Positions 1-8,352 of a stretch of DNA of 64,000 nucleotides are shown here, piece after piece. This stretch comes from Pseudomonas vlassakiae (lineage in GTDB: Bacteria > Pseudomonadota > Gammaproteobacteria > Pseudomonadales > Pseudomonadaceae). The position numbers and the translations under genes were made by a program. The DNA lies in the NCBI RefSeq assembly GCF_014269035.2, contig NZ_JABWRP020000020.1, positions 1 through 64,000 of the forward strand. Reading direction: 5' to 3'. Below the pieces are notes generated by a model, which saw only the letters and a program-made list of their open reading frames with translations, was not told the origin of the DNA and ran no database searches. How positions within the stretch are numbered: the stretch's first letter is position 1; every line of letters starts with the position of its first letter.

Positions 1-1
1 T

Positions 2-586
2 TCAGTGAAGCACCGCAGCCCAGGCGGAAACCAGCAGCAACCCCGCCAACCCGCGGTTGAACCACAGCAACCGCCCTGGGGCCTGCAACCAGCGCGCACT
101 GCCCACCCCCAACACGGCCCACACCGCCATGCACGGCACGGCTATCAACAGAAACACCAGGGCCAATTGCCACACCGGCAGCGTCGGCGCCGCAAACACG
201 CCAATCACGGCCACCGCCATCATCCACACCTTCGGGTTGATCACCTGCAACGATGCCGCGCTGACTGCGCCGAACGGCTTGCCGCCTGCCGTATCCAGCG
301 GCTCGCCGGCACTGCTCAGCATGCGCCAGGCCAGCCAGCTCAACCACAGCACCCCGGCCCAGCTCATCGCCTGCTGGGCGATTGGATGGCGCACCAGCAC
401 CTCACCCAGCCCCAGCCCGACCAGCAACACGATTATTGCCGCCGCACCGCAGGCCGCCAGGATCGGTGCCAGGCTTGCGCGCAGGCCTTGCCGGGCGCCG
501 TGGGCGAGAATCAGCAGGTTGGTCGGCCCCGGGCTGATGCTCGAGACCAGCGCGAAAAGCATGAAAGGTAACAACGATTGCGACAT
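2..586 (-). CDS. LysE/RhtB-family amino acid exporter
   Basis: Inner-membrane exporter of the LysE/RhtB superfamily, which pumps amino acids or related small solutes out of the cell. The 194-residue product is almost entirely hydrophobic, with about six predicted membrane spans, and carries the family signature SPGPTNLL at residues 18-25 at the end of the first span. Length is slightly below the usual 200-210. The stop codon sits at the very edge of the window, so the gene is complete. It lies 49 bp downstream of, and in the same direction as, an AraC-type regulator, which is the likely controller. The substrate cannot be told from sequence. Confidence 0.88.
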   Translation of the reverse strand: MSQSLLPFMLFALVSSISPGPTNLLILAHGARQGLRASLAPILAACGAAAIIVLLVGLGLGEVLVRHPIAQQAMSWAGVLWLSWLAWRMLSSAGEPLDTAGGKPFGAVSAASLQVINPKVWMMAVAVIGVFAAPTLPVWQLALVFLLIAVPCMAVWAVLGVGSARWLQAPGRLLWFNRGLAGLLLVSAWAAVLH

Positions 587-635
587 GGGAACGGCTCCGA
601 ATGCTCAGGGCCCCATGGTCGCCAGTGACGGCTTG

Positions 636-1466
636 TCAGTCTGGAAGGTTTGAGCAGCGGCGTCGGTAGTCGGCCGGTGTCAGCCGATAGGCACGACGGA
701 ACCAGCGACCCAGGTGGCTCTGGTCGGCAAAGCCCAGGGCCATGGCCACCTCGGCAGGTGTCTGGCCGTAGGCAAGCAGGCGCCGGGCACGGGCCAGCCG
801 CAGCTGGACCAGGTAGGCATGGGGCGCCAGGCCGAAAGCGGCCTTGAAGGCGCGGGTCAGGCGGAAACGGTCGACCCCACAGGCCTGGGCAACCTGCTCC
901 AGGCCGATGTCCTGCTCGAAATTGGCATGCAGGAAGTCACGCGCCCGCTGTGCGGTCAGTGGCAAGCGCGGGTCGGGGTTGAGGCGCTTGCGCCAGTGCA
1001 GGTGGCTGGTCAGGGTGGCCAGCAGGGTGTCCATGGCCGTCTGGCGCACGATGCGCAACTCCTGGCCATGCACCGCCTGGAACGCCAGGGCGGTGGCATG
1101 GGCCAGGCGCTCGTCGTGGCACAAGGTGTCGGCGAAACGCGGCAGGCTGTCGCCGGGGGCCTGTTCGAACAGCGCCCGCAGCTCGGTGTCCAGCCAACTC
1201 GGTTCAAGGTACAGGGTCGAGTAGGTGAAGCCTTCGGCAGTCGGGGCGTGGCCGTCGTGAAGGTCGCCGGGTTCGAGCAGGAAGACTTGGCCTGCAGTGC
1301 TCTGGTGGCGAACCCGACGGCAGTTGAACTGCTGCACACCCTGCTCGGTGAAGCCGACCAGAAAGCTGTCGTGCCAGTGCGGGTCGTAGGCATGGCCGAC
1401 AAAATGCGCGCGGACCGACTCGATGCCGGTGTCGGCGTCCTGCTTGAGGTCGATCCAGTTGCTCAT
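636..1466 (-). CDS. AraC-family transcriptional regulator
   Basis: Transcription factor with an N-terminal cupin-like sensing domain (about residues 10-150, with the HWHDSF and LEPGDLHDGH stretches typical of AraC ligand-binding cupins) and a C-terminal double helix-turn-helix domain (about residues 175-270, including GVDRFRLTRAFKAAFG and the second helix region LGFADQSHLGRWFRRAY). ATG at 1466 was chosen because the MSNWIDL start matches the family; an in-frame ATG at 1502 would add 12 residues. It sits directly upstream of the LysE exporter, a common regulator-exporter arrangement, so control of that exporter by an amino acid signal is the simplest inference. Confidence 0.88.
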   Translation of the reverse strand: MSNWIDLKQDADTGIESVRAHFVGHAYDPHWHDSFLVGFTEQGVQQFNCRRVRHQSTAGQVFLLEPGDLHDGHAPTAEGFTYSTLYLEPSWLDTELRALFEQAPGDSLPRFADTLCHDERLAHATALAFQAVHGQELRIVRQTAMDTLLATLTSHLHWRKRLNPDPRLPLTAQRARDFLHANFEQDIGLEQVAQACGVDRFRLTRAFKAAFGLAPHAYLVQLRLARARRLLAYGQTPAEVAMALGFADQSHLGRWFRRAYRLTPADYRRRCSNLPD

Positions 1467-1523
1467 GGCGCTGCGCTGCTGACGGGGAGGGCAGTTCACC
1501 ATAGCGCAGGTGCGCCCGGCGGT

Positions 1524-2423
1524 TTAGAACAATTGTGCAGGCTGCAGTGCGGCAAAGCGCTCGCGCAGCCACAGGTGCAGTTGGGTCACTGCGGGCGACA
1601 ACTGTTTGCGGTGCGGGCACACCAGCGTCACGGGCGTGGCTTCGCCCTGGTGGTCTGGCAACAGGACTTCCAGTTCGCCGGCGGCGATGTTGGCGCTGAC
1701 GTCCAGCCACGACTTGTAGACGATGCCTTCGCCTTCCAGCGCCCAGCGCCGTACCACGTCGGCATCGTCGCTGACCAACGGCCCGCGCACCTGCACGGTG
1801 CGGTTGCCCAGCTGCCATTTGTCGTATACGCGGTTGTGCTGCAGGTACAGCAGGCAGTCATGTTGCTCCAGCTCCTCGGCTGTGCGAGGGCGGCCGCGGC
1901 GGGCCAGGTAGGCGGGGGATGCCACCACCACGCGACGGTTCCAGGGCGCCAGCGGCAGGGCGATGTAGTTGGCGTCCTGATTGAGGCCATAGCGGATGGC
2001 GATGTCCACCGGGTCACGGCTGAAATCGGCCATCTGGTCGGAAAGGAAGAAGCGCAGGCTCAACGCCGGGTGCTCGCGGCGAAACGCACTGAGCCAGGGC
2101 AGCAACAGGTTGCGGCCGATGTCCGAAGGCGCGGACACCTGCAACACCCCGCGCAAGGTACTGTGGCTGCCGTGCAGCTGTTCATGGCCCTGGCGCAGGG
2201 TGTCGAGCACGCGCTGGGCGGTGGGCAGGTAGAGTTCGCCCTCGGCGGTCAGGCGCAGGCTGCGGGTGGTGCGGGCGAACAGGCGCACATCGAGGTCGCG
2301 CTCCAGGCGCTTGATCGCGGCGGCCACTTGCCCGGGCAGCAGGTCCGCCTCATGGGCGGCGGCGGTGAAGCTGCCCAGGGCGCTGCTGCGCACGAACAGT
2401 TCGAGGTCGGTGATACGGAGCAT
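1524..2423 (-). CDS. LysR-family transcriptional regulator
   Basis: LysR-type regulator of 299 residues: winged HTH at residues 1-60 (MLRITDLELFVRSSALGSFT start, then the AAIKRLERDLDVRLFARTTR segment) and a periplasmic-binding-protein-like effector domain from about residue 90. The frame stays open far upstream, but ATG 2423 gives the standard LysR N-terminus. The gene is divergent from the nitroreductase with 102 bp between them, so autoregulation and control of the nitroreductase are likely by the usual LysR arrangement. The effector is unknown. It belongs to the CrgA/YafC-like group judged by the IAIRYG and ASPAYLARRG stretches. Confidence 0.88.
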   Translation of the reverse strand: MLRITDLELFVRSSALGSFTAAAHEADLLPGQVAAAIKRLERDLDVRLFARTTRSLRLTAEGELYLPTAQRVLDTLRQGHEQLHGSHSTLRGVLQVSAPSDIGRNLLLPWLSAFRREHPALSLRFFLSDQMADFSRDPVDIAIRYGLNQDANYIALPLAPWNRRVVVASPAYLARRGRPRTAEELEQHDCLLYLQHNRVYDKWQLGNRTVQVRGPLVSDDADVVRRWALEGEGIVYKSWLDVSANIAAGELEVLLPDHQGEATPVTLVCPHRKQLSPAVTQLHLWLRERFAALQPAQLF

Positions 2424-2525
2424 TTTCACTCTACAAGGGAAAGTGTTGCTGCATTCTGCCGCTTTTTCTGGTTTGCAGGAAAGATAAGATGCGCGACAAA
2501 TCCCTTCGTTTACTGGAGTTGCAGC

Positions 2526-3179
2526 ATGGATACCGTCTCCCTGGCCAAGCGCCGTTACACCACCAAGGCCTACGATGCGGCCCGCAAGATTCCCCAGGCC
2601 ACGGTCGATGCCTTGCTTGAACAGCTGCGTCACAGCCCGTCCTCGGTCAACTCGCAGCCTTGGCATTTCATCGTTGCCGACAGCGCCGAAGGCAAAGCCC
2701 GCCTGGCCAAGGCCACCGACGGCCGGTTTGCCTACAACTCGCCGAAGATTCTCGATGCTTCGCATGTGATCGTGTTCTGCACCCGCACCGACATGACCGA
2801 GGCGCACCTGAATGCCGTGCTTGAGCAGGAGCAGGCCGATGGCCGCTTCCGTGACGAACAGGCTCGGGCGGGGCAGAACCAGAGCCGTCGTGGCTATGTG
2901 GACCTGCACCGGTTTGATCAGAAAGACCTGCAGCATTGGATGGAGAAGCAGACCTATCTGGCTTTGGGCACCGCGCTGCTTGGTGCGGCGGCCCATGGCC
3001 TGGATGCCACGCCGATCGAAGGGTTCGACAGCAAGGTGCTGGATGCCGAGCTGGGGCTGCGTGAGCAGGGTTATAGCAGCGTGGTGATCTTGAGCCTCGG
3101 GTATCGCAGCGAAACCGACTTCAATGCCGGGTTGAACAAGTCGCGCCTGCCCGCCTCGACGGTGTTCACCTTCCTTTGA
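2526..3179 (+). CDS. nfsB: Oxygen-insensitive NAD(P)H nitroreductase, NfsB family
   Basis: FMN-dependent cytoplasmic flavoenzyme that reduces nitroaromatics, quinones or pteridines by two-electron transfer from NAD(P)H. The product is 217 residues, the same length as E. coli NfsB. Visible features are the FMN-contacting RRYTTKAYD near residues 9-17, SPSSVNSQPWHF at 37-48 and the C-terminal LGYRSETDFN. ATG 2526 follows a GGAG-like Shine-Dalgarno sequence (ctggagttgcagc). Divergent from a LysR regulator, which probably controls it. Substrate preference between nitroaromatics and dihydropteridine cannot be decided from sequence. Confidence 0.9.
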   Translation: MDTVSLAKRRYTTKAYDAARKIPQATVDALLEQLRHSPSSVNSQPWHFIVADSAEGKARLAKATDGRFAYNSPKILDASHVIVFCTRTDMTEAHLNAVLEQEQADGRFRDEQARAGQNQSRRGYVDLHRFDQKDLQHWMEKQTYLALGTALLGAAAHGLDATPIEGFDSKVLDAELGLREQGYSSVVILSLGYRSETDFNAGLNKSRLPASTVFTFL

Positions 3180-3215
3180 GGTCGGGGGCGTTGGGGTGTT
3201 CGCCGTGATCTCTGT

Positions 3216-3274
3216 AGCGCCTGCGAGATCGAGCGCCGCCCGCGCGGCGCATCGCGGATGAATCCGCTCCTACA
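3216..3274 (+). repeat. Left arm of a 59-bp inverted repeat pair (REP/BIME-like)
   Basis: This 59-nt stretch is the reverse complement of 3364-3422 at 56 of 59 positions. Inside it are a GC-rich palindrome (gccgcccgcgcggc) and the Pseudomonas REP word gctcctaca. The pair lies in the 269-bp gap between two convergent genes, where such elements usually act as bidirectional terminators or transcript stabilisers. The same head sequence, GCCTGTGAGATCGAGCG, recurs at 37465 and inverted at 37506. Confidence 0.8.
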
Positions 3275-3363
3275 TCTGTTTCGGGCCAATCATTCCTGTG
3301 AGGTCACCGCTGTCCGCCTTGTTTGTAGGGCGTCCGTCATGCGCCAAGGCAGACACCTCAAAC

Positions 3364-3422
3364 TGTAGGAGCGGATTTATCCGCGATGCGCCGCGCGGGC
3401 GGCGCTCGATTTCACAGGCGCT
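3364..3422 (-). repeat. Right arm of the 59-bp inverted repeat pair
   Basis: Inverted copy of 3216-3274, with three substitutions, 89 bp away. The two arms could form a 59-bp cruciform or RNA hairpin between nfsB and the cysteine desulfurase. The 89-bp spacer contains no gene that I can support. Confidence 0.8.
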
Positions 3423-3448
3423 GAAAAACTTGTGGCATGCTCCAAGCC

Positions 3449-4603
3449 CTACCACAATGCCGCAGAAGCGGCCGTCAAAACCCGCCCGAACACCGCGATC
3501 GCCGTGTCCACCTCGGCTTCGCTGGTAAACCGCCCGATACTTATCCGCACACTCTGGCGTGCCCGCGCTTCATCCAGCCCCAGCGCCAACAGTACATGCG
3601 AAGCCGCGTTGCTTGCCGAGTTGCATGCCGAGGTGGTCGACAGCGCCAGCTCGCTGGCCAGGGCCATGCTGTTGAAGCCGTTGGCCTCGATGCACAGGTT
3701 GAGGGTGTGCGCAATCCGCTGCTGGGCGCAGCCATTGAGGCTCACTCCCGGCAAGGCCAGCAACCCTTCACGCAGGCGCCTGCCCAACTGCTCGATACGC
3801 TGGTGCTCGTTGTCACCCGGCTCACCGGCCAGGGCGAAGGCACTGCCCATGCCGACAATCTGGTGCGTCGGCAAGGTACCCGAGCGCAGCCCCCGTTCAT
3901 GGCCGCCACCATGGATCTGCGCACGCATCGACTCTCGGGCGCGCGGCCCGACATAGAGTGCGCCGATGCCTTTTGGCCCATACACCTTGTGCGCCGAGAA
4001 CGACATCAAGTCCACCGCCATCGCCTGCAGGTCGATGGCCAGCTTGCCGACAGCCTGGGCCGCATCCACATGCAGCAGGGCGCCATGGGCGCGCACCCGT
4101 TCGCCAATGGCCGCAAAATCGGTGACGGTGCCCAGTTCATTGTTCACGGCCATCAGCGACACCAGGCGGGTGTCGGCACGCAGGGCCGCCTGCACGGCGT
4201 AGGGCTGGATCAGGCCGTTGGCGTCCGGTGCCAGGCGCGTAACTGCCCAGCCCTGGCGTTCCAATTCCTTGACCGTATCCAGCACGGCCTTGTGTTCCAG
4301 CAGGCTGGTGATCAGATGGCCCGGCTGGGCCATGCCCTGGGCGATGCCCTTGAGCGCCAGGTTGTTGGACTCGGTGGCGCCTGATGTCCAGACGATGTCA
4401 TCTGCCCGGGCGCCGACCCTTTCGGCCACTTGCCGACGGGCCTGCTCGACCACTTCGCGTGCGGCCTGGCCGTAGACGTGGCCACTCGATGCAGGGTTGC
4501 CGAAGTTAACCTGGCGACCGAGGCAGGTGAGCATGGTTTCGATGACCCGGTCATCGACCGGAGTGGTGGCGGCGTAGTCGAAATAGAGCGGGGTGCTAGG
4601 CAT
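3449..4603 (-). CDS. Cysteine desulfurase, IscS/NifS family, isolated copy
   Basis: PLP enzyme that removes sulfur from L-cysteine as a persulfide for Fe-S cluster or thio-cofactor synthesis. The 384-residue product has the PLP lysine in SAHKVYGPKG (Lys206), the substrate-binding HVDAAQ at 178-183 and the active-site cysteine in TTSACNSAS (Cys327); E. coli IscS has Lys206 and Cys328. The active-site loop is of the IscS (class I) kind. No iscR, iscU, hscA or fdx lies beside it, so it is probably a second desulfurase rather than the housekeeping IscS. A convergent nitroreductase lies downstream and a LysR gene upstream in the same direction; co-function is unproven. Confidence 0.9.
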   Translation of the reverse strand: MPSTPLYFDYAATTPVDDRVIETMLTCLGRQVNFGNPASSGHVYGQAAREVVEQARRQVAERVGARADDIVWTSGATESNNLALKGIAQGMAQPGHLITSLLEHKAVLDTVKELERQGWAVTRLAPDANGLIQPYAVQAALRADTRLVSLMAVNNELGTVTDFAAIGERVRAHGALLHVDAAQAVGKLAIDLQAMAVDLMSFSAHKVYGPKGIGALYVGPRARESMRAQIHGGGHERGLRSGTLPTHQIVGMGSAFALAGEPGDNEHQRIEQLGRRLREGLLALPGVSLNGCAQQRIAHTLNLCIEANGFNSMALASELALSTTSACNSASNAASHVLLALGLDEARARQSVRISIGRFTSEAEVDTAIAVFGRVLTAASAALW

Positions 4604-4756
4604 GGTGCGGGTCCGTGCAGTGTTGCCGTGGTGTCGGCAATCGTTGCATCAAGCCTACCCGCTGGCGTGAAAATGAATTTGCCTTTCATGCCGAATCAGC
4701 CGCTTTCAAGAGAATATTTTTCTCTATGCATAGATCATCGGGAAATTATTTTCGCC

Positions 4757-4777
4757 TGCGGGCCCATCGCGCCCGCA
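4757..4777 (-). terminator. Hairpin downstream of the LysR gene
   Basis: A perfect 7-bp stem (tgcgggc/gcccgca) with a 7-nt loop begins 15 bp after the stop of the LysR gene at 4792. The A/T-rich stretch that follows on the minus strand is not a clean T run, so termination is likely but not certain. The rest of the 188-bp gap (4604-4791) should hold the promoter of the cysteine desulfurase; I could not place -35/-10 boxes with confidence. Confidence 0.4.
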
Positions 4778-4791
4778 CGGGCAGGAGCGCT

Positions 4792-5718
4792 TCAGGCAGG
4801 CTCCAGGGCACGCTCTTCTTCGGCCACCACGCGTTCGCACAGTTCGATGATCTGCTCACGCATCCAGCGGTTGGCCGGGTCCTGGTCAGTGCTTTCGTGC
4901 CAGTACAAGTGGGTCTCCAGCGGTGGTACCTCCACAGGCAGCGGCTGGAAACGCAGCTGGTGGCGGCGGGCAAAGCGCTCGGGCACGGTCATGACCATGT
5001 CGGTCTGCTGCAGCACCTGCGAAGCCATCAGGTAATGCTGCGAGCGCAGCGCGACCTTGCGTTGCACGCCCATCTTGCCCAGTGCCAGGTCGACGTAGCC
5101 CAGGCCGTTGCGGCGGCTGGAGATATGGATATGGGTCATGCCCAGGTAGTGGTCGAGCGTCAGCTTAGCATCGGCCAGCGGGTGGCCCTGGCGCAGCGCG
5201 CAGACATAACGGTCCTGCATCAGCTTGACGTGGCGCACCTGTGGGTCGGTGTTCAGCGGCGCGTCGACCGCGAAGTCCAGGCGACCGGCGGCCAGCTCCT
5301 TGGTGGTTTCGCGGCGTTTGCACAGGAAGCTTTCGATCAGCACCGCCGGGGCCAGGCGTCGCAGACGCTGGAACAGCGGCGGCAGGATCACGGCCTCGGT
5401 CAGGTCGGTCATGCTGATGCGGAACGTCTTGTTCGCCTGCTGCGGGTTGAAGATGCGGCTTTCCTGCACCGAGGTGCGCAGCAACGCCAGGGCATTGCGC
5501 ACCGGGCCGATGATGTTCTGCGCCATGGGCGTTGGCACCATGCCTTGGGCGGTACGCACGAACAGCGGATCGTTGAAGGTTTCACGCAGCCGTGACAGGG
5601 CATTGGACACCGCCGGCTGGGTGATGCCGACGATTTGCCCGGCACGGGTCAGGTTGGCTTCGGTGTAGATCGCGTCGAAGACGATGAACAGGTTGAGGTC
5701 GACCTTGCTGAGGTTCAT
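4792..5718 (-). CDS. LysR-family transcriptional regulator (NodD-like)
   Basis: LysR-type regulator, 308 residues. The N-terminus MNLSKVDLNLFIVFDAIYTE with TQPAVSNALSRLRETFNDPL and LFVRT is typical of the NodD/NahR/LinR branch, which often responds to aromatic or acyl effectors. The effector domain spans about residues 90-300. It is divergent from an acyl-CoA dehydrogenase with 138 bp between, including a palindrome at 5746-5760, so that gene is the probable target. The effector cannot be read from sequence. Confidence 0.88.
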   Translation of the reverse strand: MNLSKVDLNLFIVFDAIYTEANLTRAGQIVGITQPAVSNALSRLRETFNDPLFVRTAQGMVPTPMAQNIIGPVRNALALLRTSVQESRIFNPQQANKTFRISMTDLTEAVILPPLFQRLRRLAPAVLIESFLCKRRETTKELAAGRLDFAVDAPLNTDPQVRHVKLMQDRYVCALRQGHPLADAKLTLDHYLGMTHIHISSRRNGLGYVDLALGKMGVQRKVALRSQHYLMASQVLQQTDMVMTVPERFARRHQLRFQPLPVEVPPLETHLYWHESTDQDPANRWMREQIIELCERVVAEEERALEPA

Positions 5719-5745
5719 GGCGCCGCCCTTTGTTGGAATTATGGG

Positions 5746-5760
5746 CCGATCATATATCGG
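5746..5760. promoter_or_regulatory. Candidate LysR operator
   Basis: The sequence ccgat-catat-atcgg is an interrupted palindrome with 5-bp arms, embedded in an AT-rich stretch, 28 bp upstream of the LysR start and 97 bp upstream of the acyl-CoA dehydrogenase start. Position and symmetry fit a LysR autoregulatory site. This is inference from position and symmetry only. Confidence 0.35.
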
Positions 5761-5856
5761 TTATGAATGTTTATACACGCGGAAAATAGACTAGGTAGAT
5801 CGAGGCCCGCTGCTCTAGGCTCTGCCCATGTCTTTCGAACCGTGAAGGTAACCCCG

Positions 5857-7086
5857 ATGGATTTCGCCTATTCGCCCAAGGTCCAGGCACTGCGTGAGCG
5901 CGTCAGCGCCTTCATGGAGGCTTATGTCTATCCCGCCGAGCCGGTGTTCGAGCGCCAGGTCGCCGAGGGCGACCGCTGGCAACCCACCGCGATCATGGAA
6001 GAACTCAAGGCCAGGGCCCGGGCCGAGGGTTTGTGGAACCTGTTCCTGCCGGAGTCGGAATATGGCGCCGGGCTGAGCAACCTGGAATACGCACCGCTGG
6101 CCGAGATCATGGGCCGTTCGCTGCTGGGCCCGGAACCGTTCAACTGCTCGGCACCCGACACCGGCAACATGGAGGTACTGGTGCGCTACGGCAGCGAGGC
6201 ACAGAAGCGCCAGTGGCTGGAGCCGCTGTTGCGCGGCGAGATTCGCTCGGCATTCGCCATGACCGAACCGGACGTGGCGTCTTCGGACGCGACCAACATG
6301 GCCGCCACCGCCGTGCGTGAGGGCGACGAGTGGGTGATCAACGGGCGCAAGTGGTGGACCTCCGGGGCCTGCGACCCGCGCTGCAAGGTGATGATCTTCA
6401 TGGGCTTGTCCAACCCTGATGGGCCGCGCCACCAGCAGCATTCGATGGTGCTGGTGCCGACCGATGCCCCGGGGGTGAAGATCGTCCGCCCGTTGCCGGT
6501 GTTCGGCTATGACGATGCACCGCATGGCCATGCCGAAGTGCTGTTCGAGAATGTGCGGGTGCCTTATGAAAACGTGGTCCTTGGCGAGGGGCGCGGTTTC
6601 GAGATCGCCCAGGGCCGCCTCGGCCCCGGCCGCATTCACCATTGCATGCGCTCGATCGGCATGGCCGAGCGCGCGCTGGAGCTGATGTGCAAGCGCGCGG
6701 TCGAGCGCACGGCCTTTGGCCGGCCGTTGGCGCGCCTGGGCGGCAACGTCGACAAGATCGCCGACTCGCGCATGGAGATCGACATGGCGCGGCTGCTGAC
6801 GCTGAAGGCGGCGTACATGATGGACACCGTCGGCAACAAGGTCGCACGCAGCGAGATCGCGCAGATCAAGGTGGTGGCGCCTAACGTGGCGTTGAAGGTG
6901 ATCGACCGGGCGATCCAGATGCATGGCGGGGCCGGAGTGAGTGGTGATTTCCCGCTGGCCTACATGTATGCCATGCAGCGGACGCTGCGCCTGGCTGACG
7001 GGCCGGATGAGGTACATCGGGCGGCGATTGGCAAGTACGAAATCGGCAAGTATGTGCCGGTGGAGATGTTGCGCGGCGGAAGGTGA
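5857..7086 (+). CDS. Acyl-CoA dehydrogenase
   Basis: FAD enzyme introducing an alpha-beta double bond into an acyl-CoA thioester. The 409-residue product has the full three-domain plan: helical N-domain to about residue 125, AFAMTEPDVASSDATN at 132-147 (flavin/substrate signature), and a C-terminal helical domain ending in MHGGAGVSGDFPL and LADGPDEVH. The long loops and these C-terminal motifs resemble the ACAD10/11-like group rather than short-chain enzymes. ATG 5857 follows GAAGG; upstream in-frame codons back to 5767 lack family similarity. Divergent from a NodD-like LysR gene. Chain-length specificity is unknown. Confidence 0.9.
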   Translation: MDFAYSPKVQALRERVSAFMEAYVYPAEPVFERQVAEGDRWQPTAIMEELKARARAEGLWNLFLPESEYGAGLSNLEYAPLAEIMGRSLLGPEPFNCSAPDTGNMEVLVRYGSEAQKRQWLEPLLRGEIRSAFAMTEPDVASSDATNMAATAVREGDEWVINGRKWWTSGACDPRCKVMIFMGLSNPDGPRHQQHSMVLVPTDAPGVKIVRPLPVFGYDDAPHGHAEVLFENVRVPYENVVLGEGRGFEIAQGRLGPGRIHHCMRSIGMAERALELMCKRAVERTAFGRPLARLGGNVDKIADSRMEIDMARLLTLKAAYMMDTVGNKVARSEIAQIKVVAPNVALKVIDRAIQMHGGAGVSGDFPLAYMYAMQRTLRLADGPDEVHRAAIGKYEIGKYVPVEMLRGGR

Positions 7087-7092
7087 TGTAAC

Positions 7093-7144
7093 CCTGTACC
7101 GGCCTCTTCGCGGCGTCGAACCGCCGTGAAAGGGCCGGTACAGG
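7093..7144. terminator. Bidirectional hairpin between convergent genes
   Basis: A 12-bp perfect outer stem (cctgtaccggcc/ggccggtacagg) encloses a second stem (cggcg/cgccg). It begins 7 bp after the acyl-CoA dehydrogenase stop and ends 15 bp before the stop of the convergent TerC gene. The sequence belongs to the Pseudomonas intergenic palindrome family containing CCGGCCTCTTCGCGG. Confidence 0.7.
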
Positions 7145-7158
7145 TAAACCTCGCACTT

Positions 7159-8193
7159 TCAACCGTGGCTCTCCTCCTGTTTGCTGGCCGCCTCAGGTTC
7201 GCTGGCGCTCGGGGCCTGGGCCTGCGCCCGCGTCTTGACCAACGAAACCACCACCCCACCCAGCAGCAACCCGAACGTCACCCCCAGCGACAGCAAGGCC
7301 GGCACCTTGCCGACCAGGCCGTGGTAGAAGATCTTGCAGCCAATGAAGATCAGCACCAGCGCCAGCGCATACTTGAGGTAGACGAACCGGTGCATCAGCG
7401 CCGACAGGGCGAAGTACAGCGAGCGCAAGCCGAGGATGGCGAAGATGTTCGAGGTGTAGACGATGAACGGGTCCTGGGTGATGGCGAAGATCGCCGGCAC
7501 GCTGTCGACGGCAAACACCAGGTCGGCCAACTCGATCAGCACCAAGGCCAGGAACAGCGGCGTGGCGTAACGCAGGGCCTGGCTTTCGCCGGGCGGCGTC
7601 AGGCGCACGAAGAAGTGCGAACCATGAATTTGGTCGGTCACCCGCATGTGCCGCCGAACGAACCTCAGGATCGGATTGTTCGCCAGGTCCGGGTGGCTGT
7701 CCTCCTTCGACAGGGCCATCTTCACCCCGGTGAACAGCAGGAAGGCGCCGAAGATGTAGAGCACCCAGGCAAAATTCTGCACCAGCGCCGCGCCCACGCC
7801 GATCATGATCGCCCGCAGCAACACCACCCCGAGAATGCCCCAGAACAGCACCCGGTGCTGGTAACGGCGGGGGATGGCGAAGAAGCCGAAGATCATCGCC
7901 ATGACGAACACGTTGTCCATCGACAGCGACTGTTCGACCAGGAAACCGGTGTAGAACTCCAGCGCCGACTGCGCGCCCAGCTCATGCCAGACCCACAGCC
8001 CGAACAGCACACCGACGCTGAAATAGCCCGAATACAGCAGCAGGCTCTCGCGCATTTCGATCTCGCGGTCCTGGCGGTGCAGCACGCCCAGGTCGAGCAC
8101 CAGCAAAGCGATGACGATGGCCATGAACACCAGCCATAACCAGGTGCTGGTACCCAGAAACGGGGAGTTGAGGAATGTCTGCAGAGCTGTCAT
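7159..8193 (-). CDS. TerC/Alx-family integral membrane protein
   Basis: Polytopic membrane protein of the TerC family, 344 residues with about eight to nine spans. The acidic intramembrane motifs LLVLDLGVLH near residue 25, the SLSMDNVFV stretch and ADLVFAVDSVPAIFA are diagnostic of TerC/Alx proteins, which handle Mn2+ or other metal efflux or protect exported metalloproteins. ATG 8193 was chosen because it follows a strong AAGGAGG; the frame is open to 8286. It converges on the acyl-CoA dehydrogenase. Alx genes elsewhere carry a yybP-ykoY Mn2+ riboswitch, but I could not find its core in the 159-nt leader. Confidence 0.9.
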   Translation of the reverse strand: MTALQTFLNSPFLGTSTWLWLVFMAIVIALLVLDLGVLHRQDREIEMRESLLLYSGYFSVGVLFGLWVWHELGAQSALEFYTGFLVEQSLSMDNVFVMAMIFGFFAIPRRYQHRVLFWGILGVVLLRAIMIGVGAALVQNFAWVLYIFGAFLLFTGVKMALSKEDSHPDLANNPILRFVRRHMRVTDQIHGSHFFVRLTPPGESQALRYATPLFLALVLIELADLVFAVDSVPAIFAITQDPFIVYTSNIFAILGLRSLYFALSALMHRFVYLKYALALVLIFIGCKIFYHGLVGKVPALLSLGVTFGLLLGGVVVSLVKTRAQAQAPSASEPEAASKQEESHG

Positions 8194-8352
8194 GAGCCCC
8201 TCCTTGAATGCCGACGTTGCCAGATGAAGATCGCAACAGTGATCCGACATCACGGCTCGGCAGCCGTCAGAGGGGCCCGGTATCACTTGGGTTTGAGCCT
8301 AGACCCGTTTCCCGGCGATGCCGAATGGCGAGCTGTTACATTTCTTTGCCTG

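Noticed and set aside
714..2525. Plus-strand open frame reading into the nitroreductase
   Set aside because: The nitroreductase part is real but starts at 2526; the upstream extension is antisense to AraC and LysR genes.
8194..8352. yybP-ykoY manganese riboswitch in front of the TerC-family gene
   Set aside because: Expected from Alx homologues, but the conserved GGGGAGUA-type core and its paired stems were not found in the 159-nt leader.
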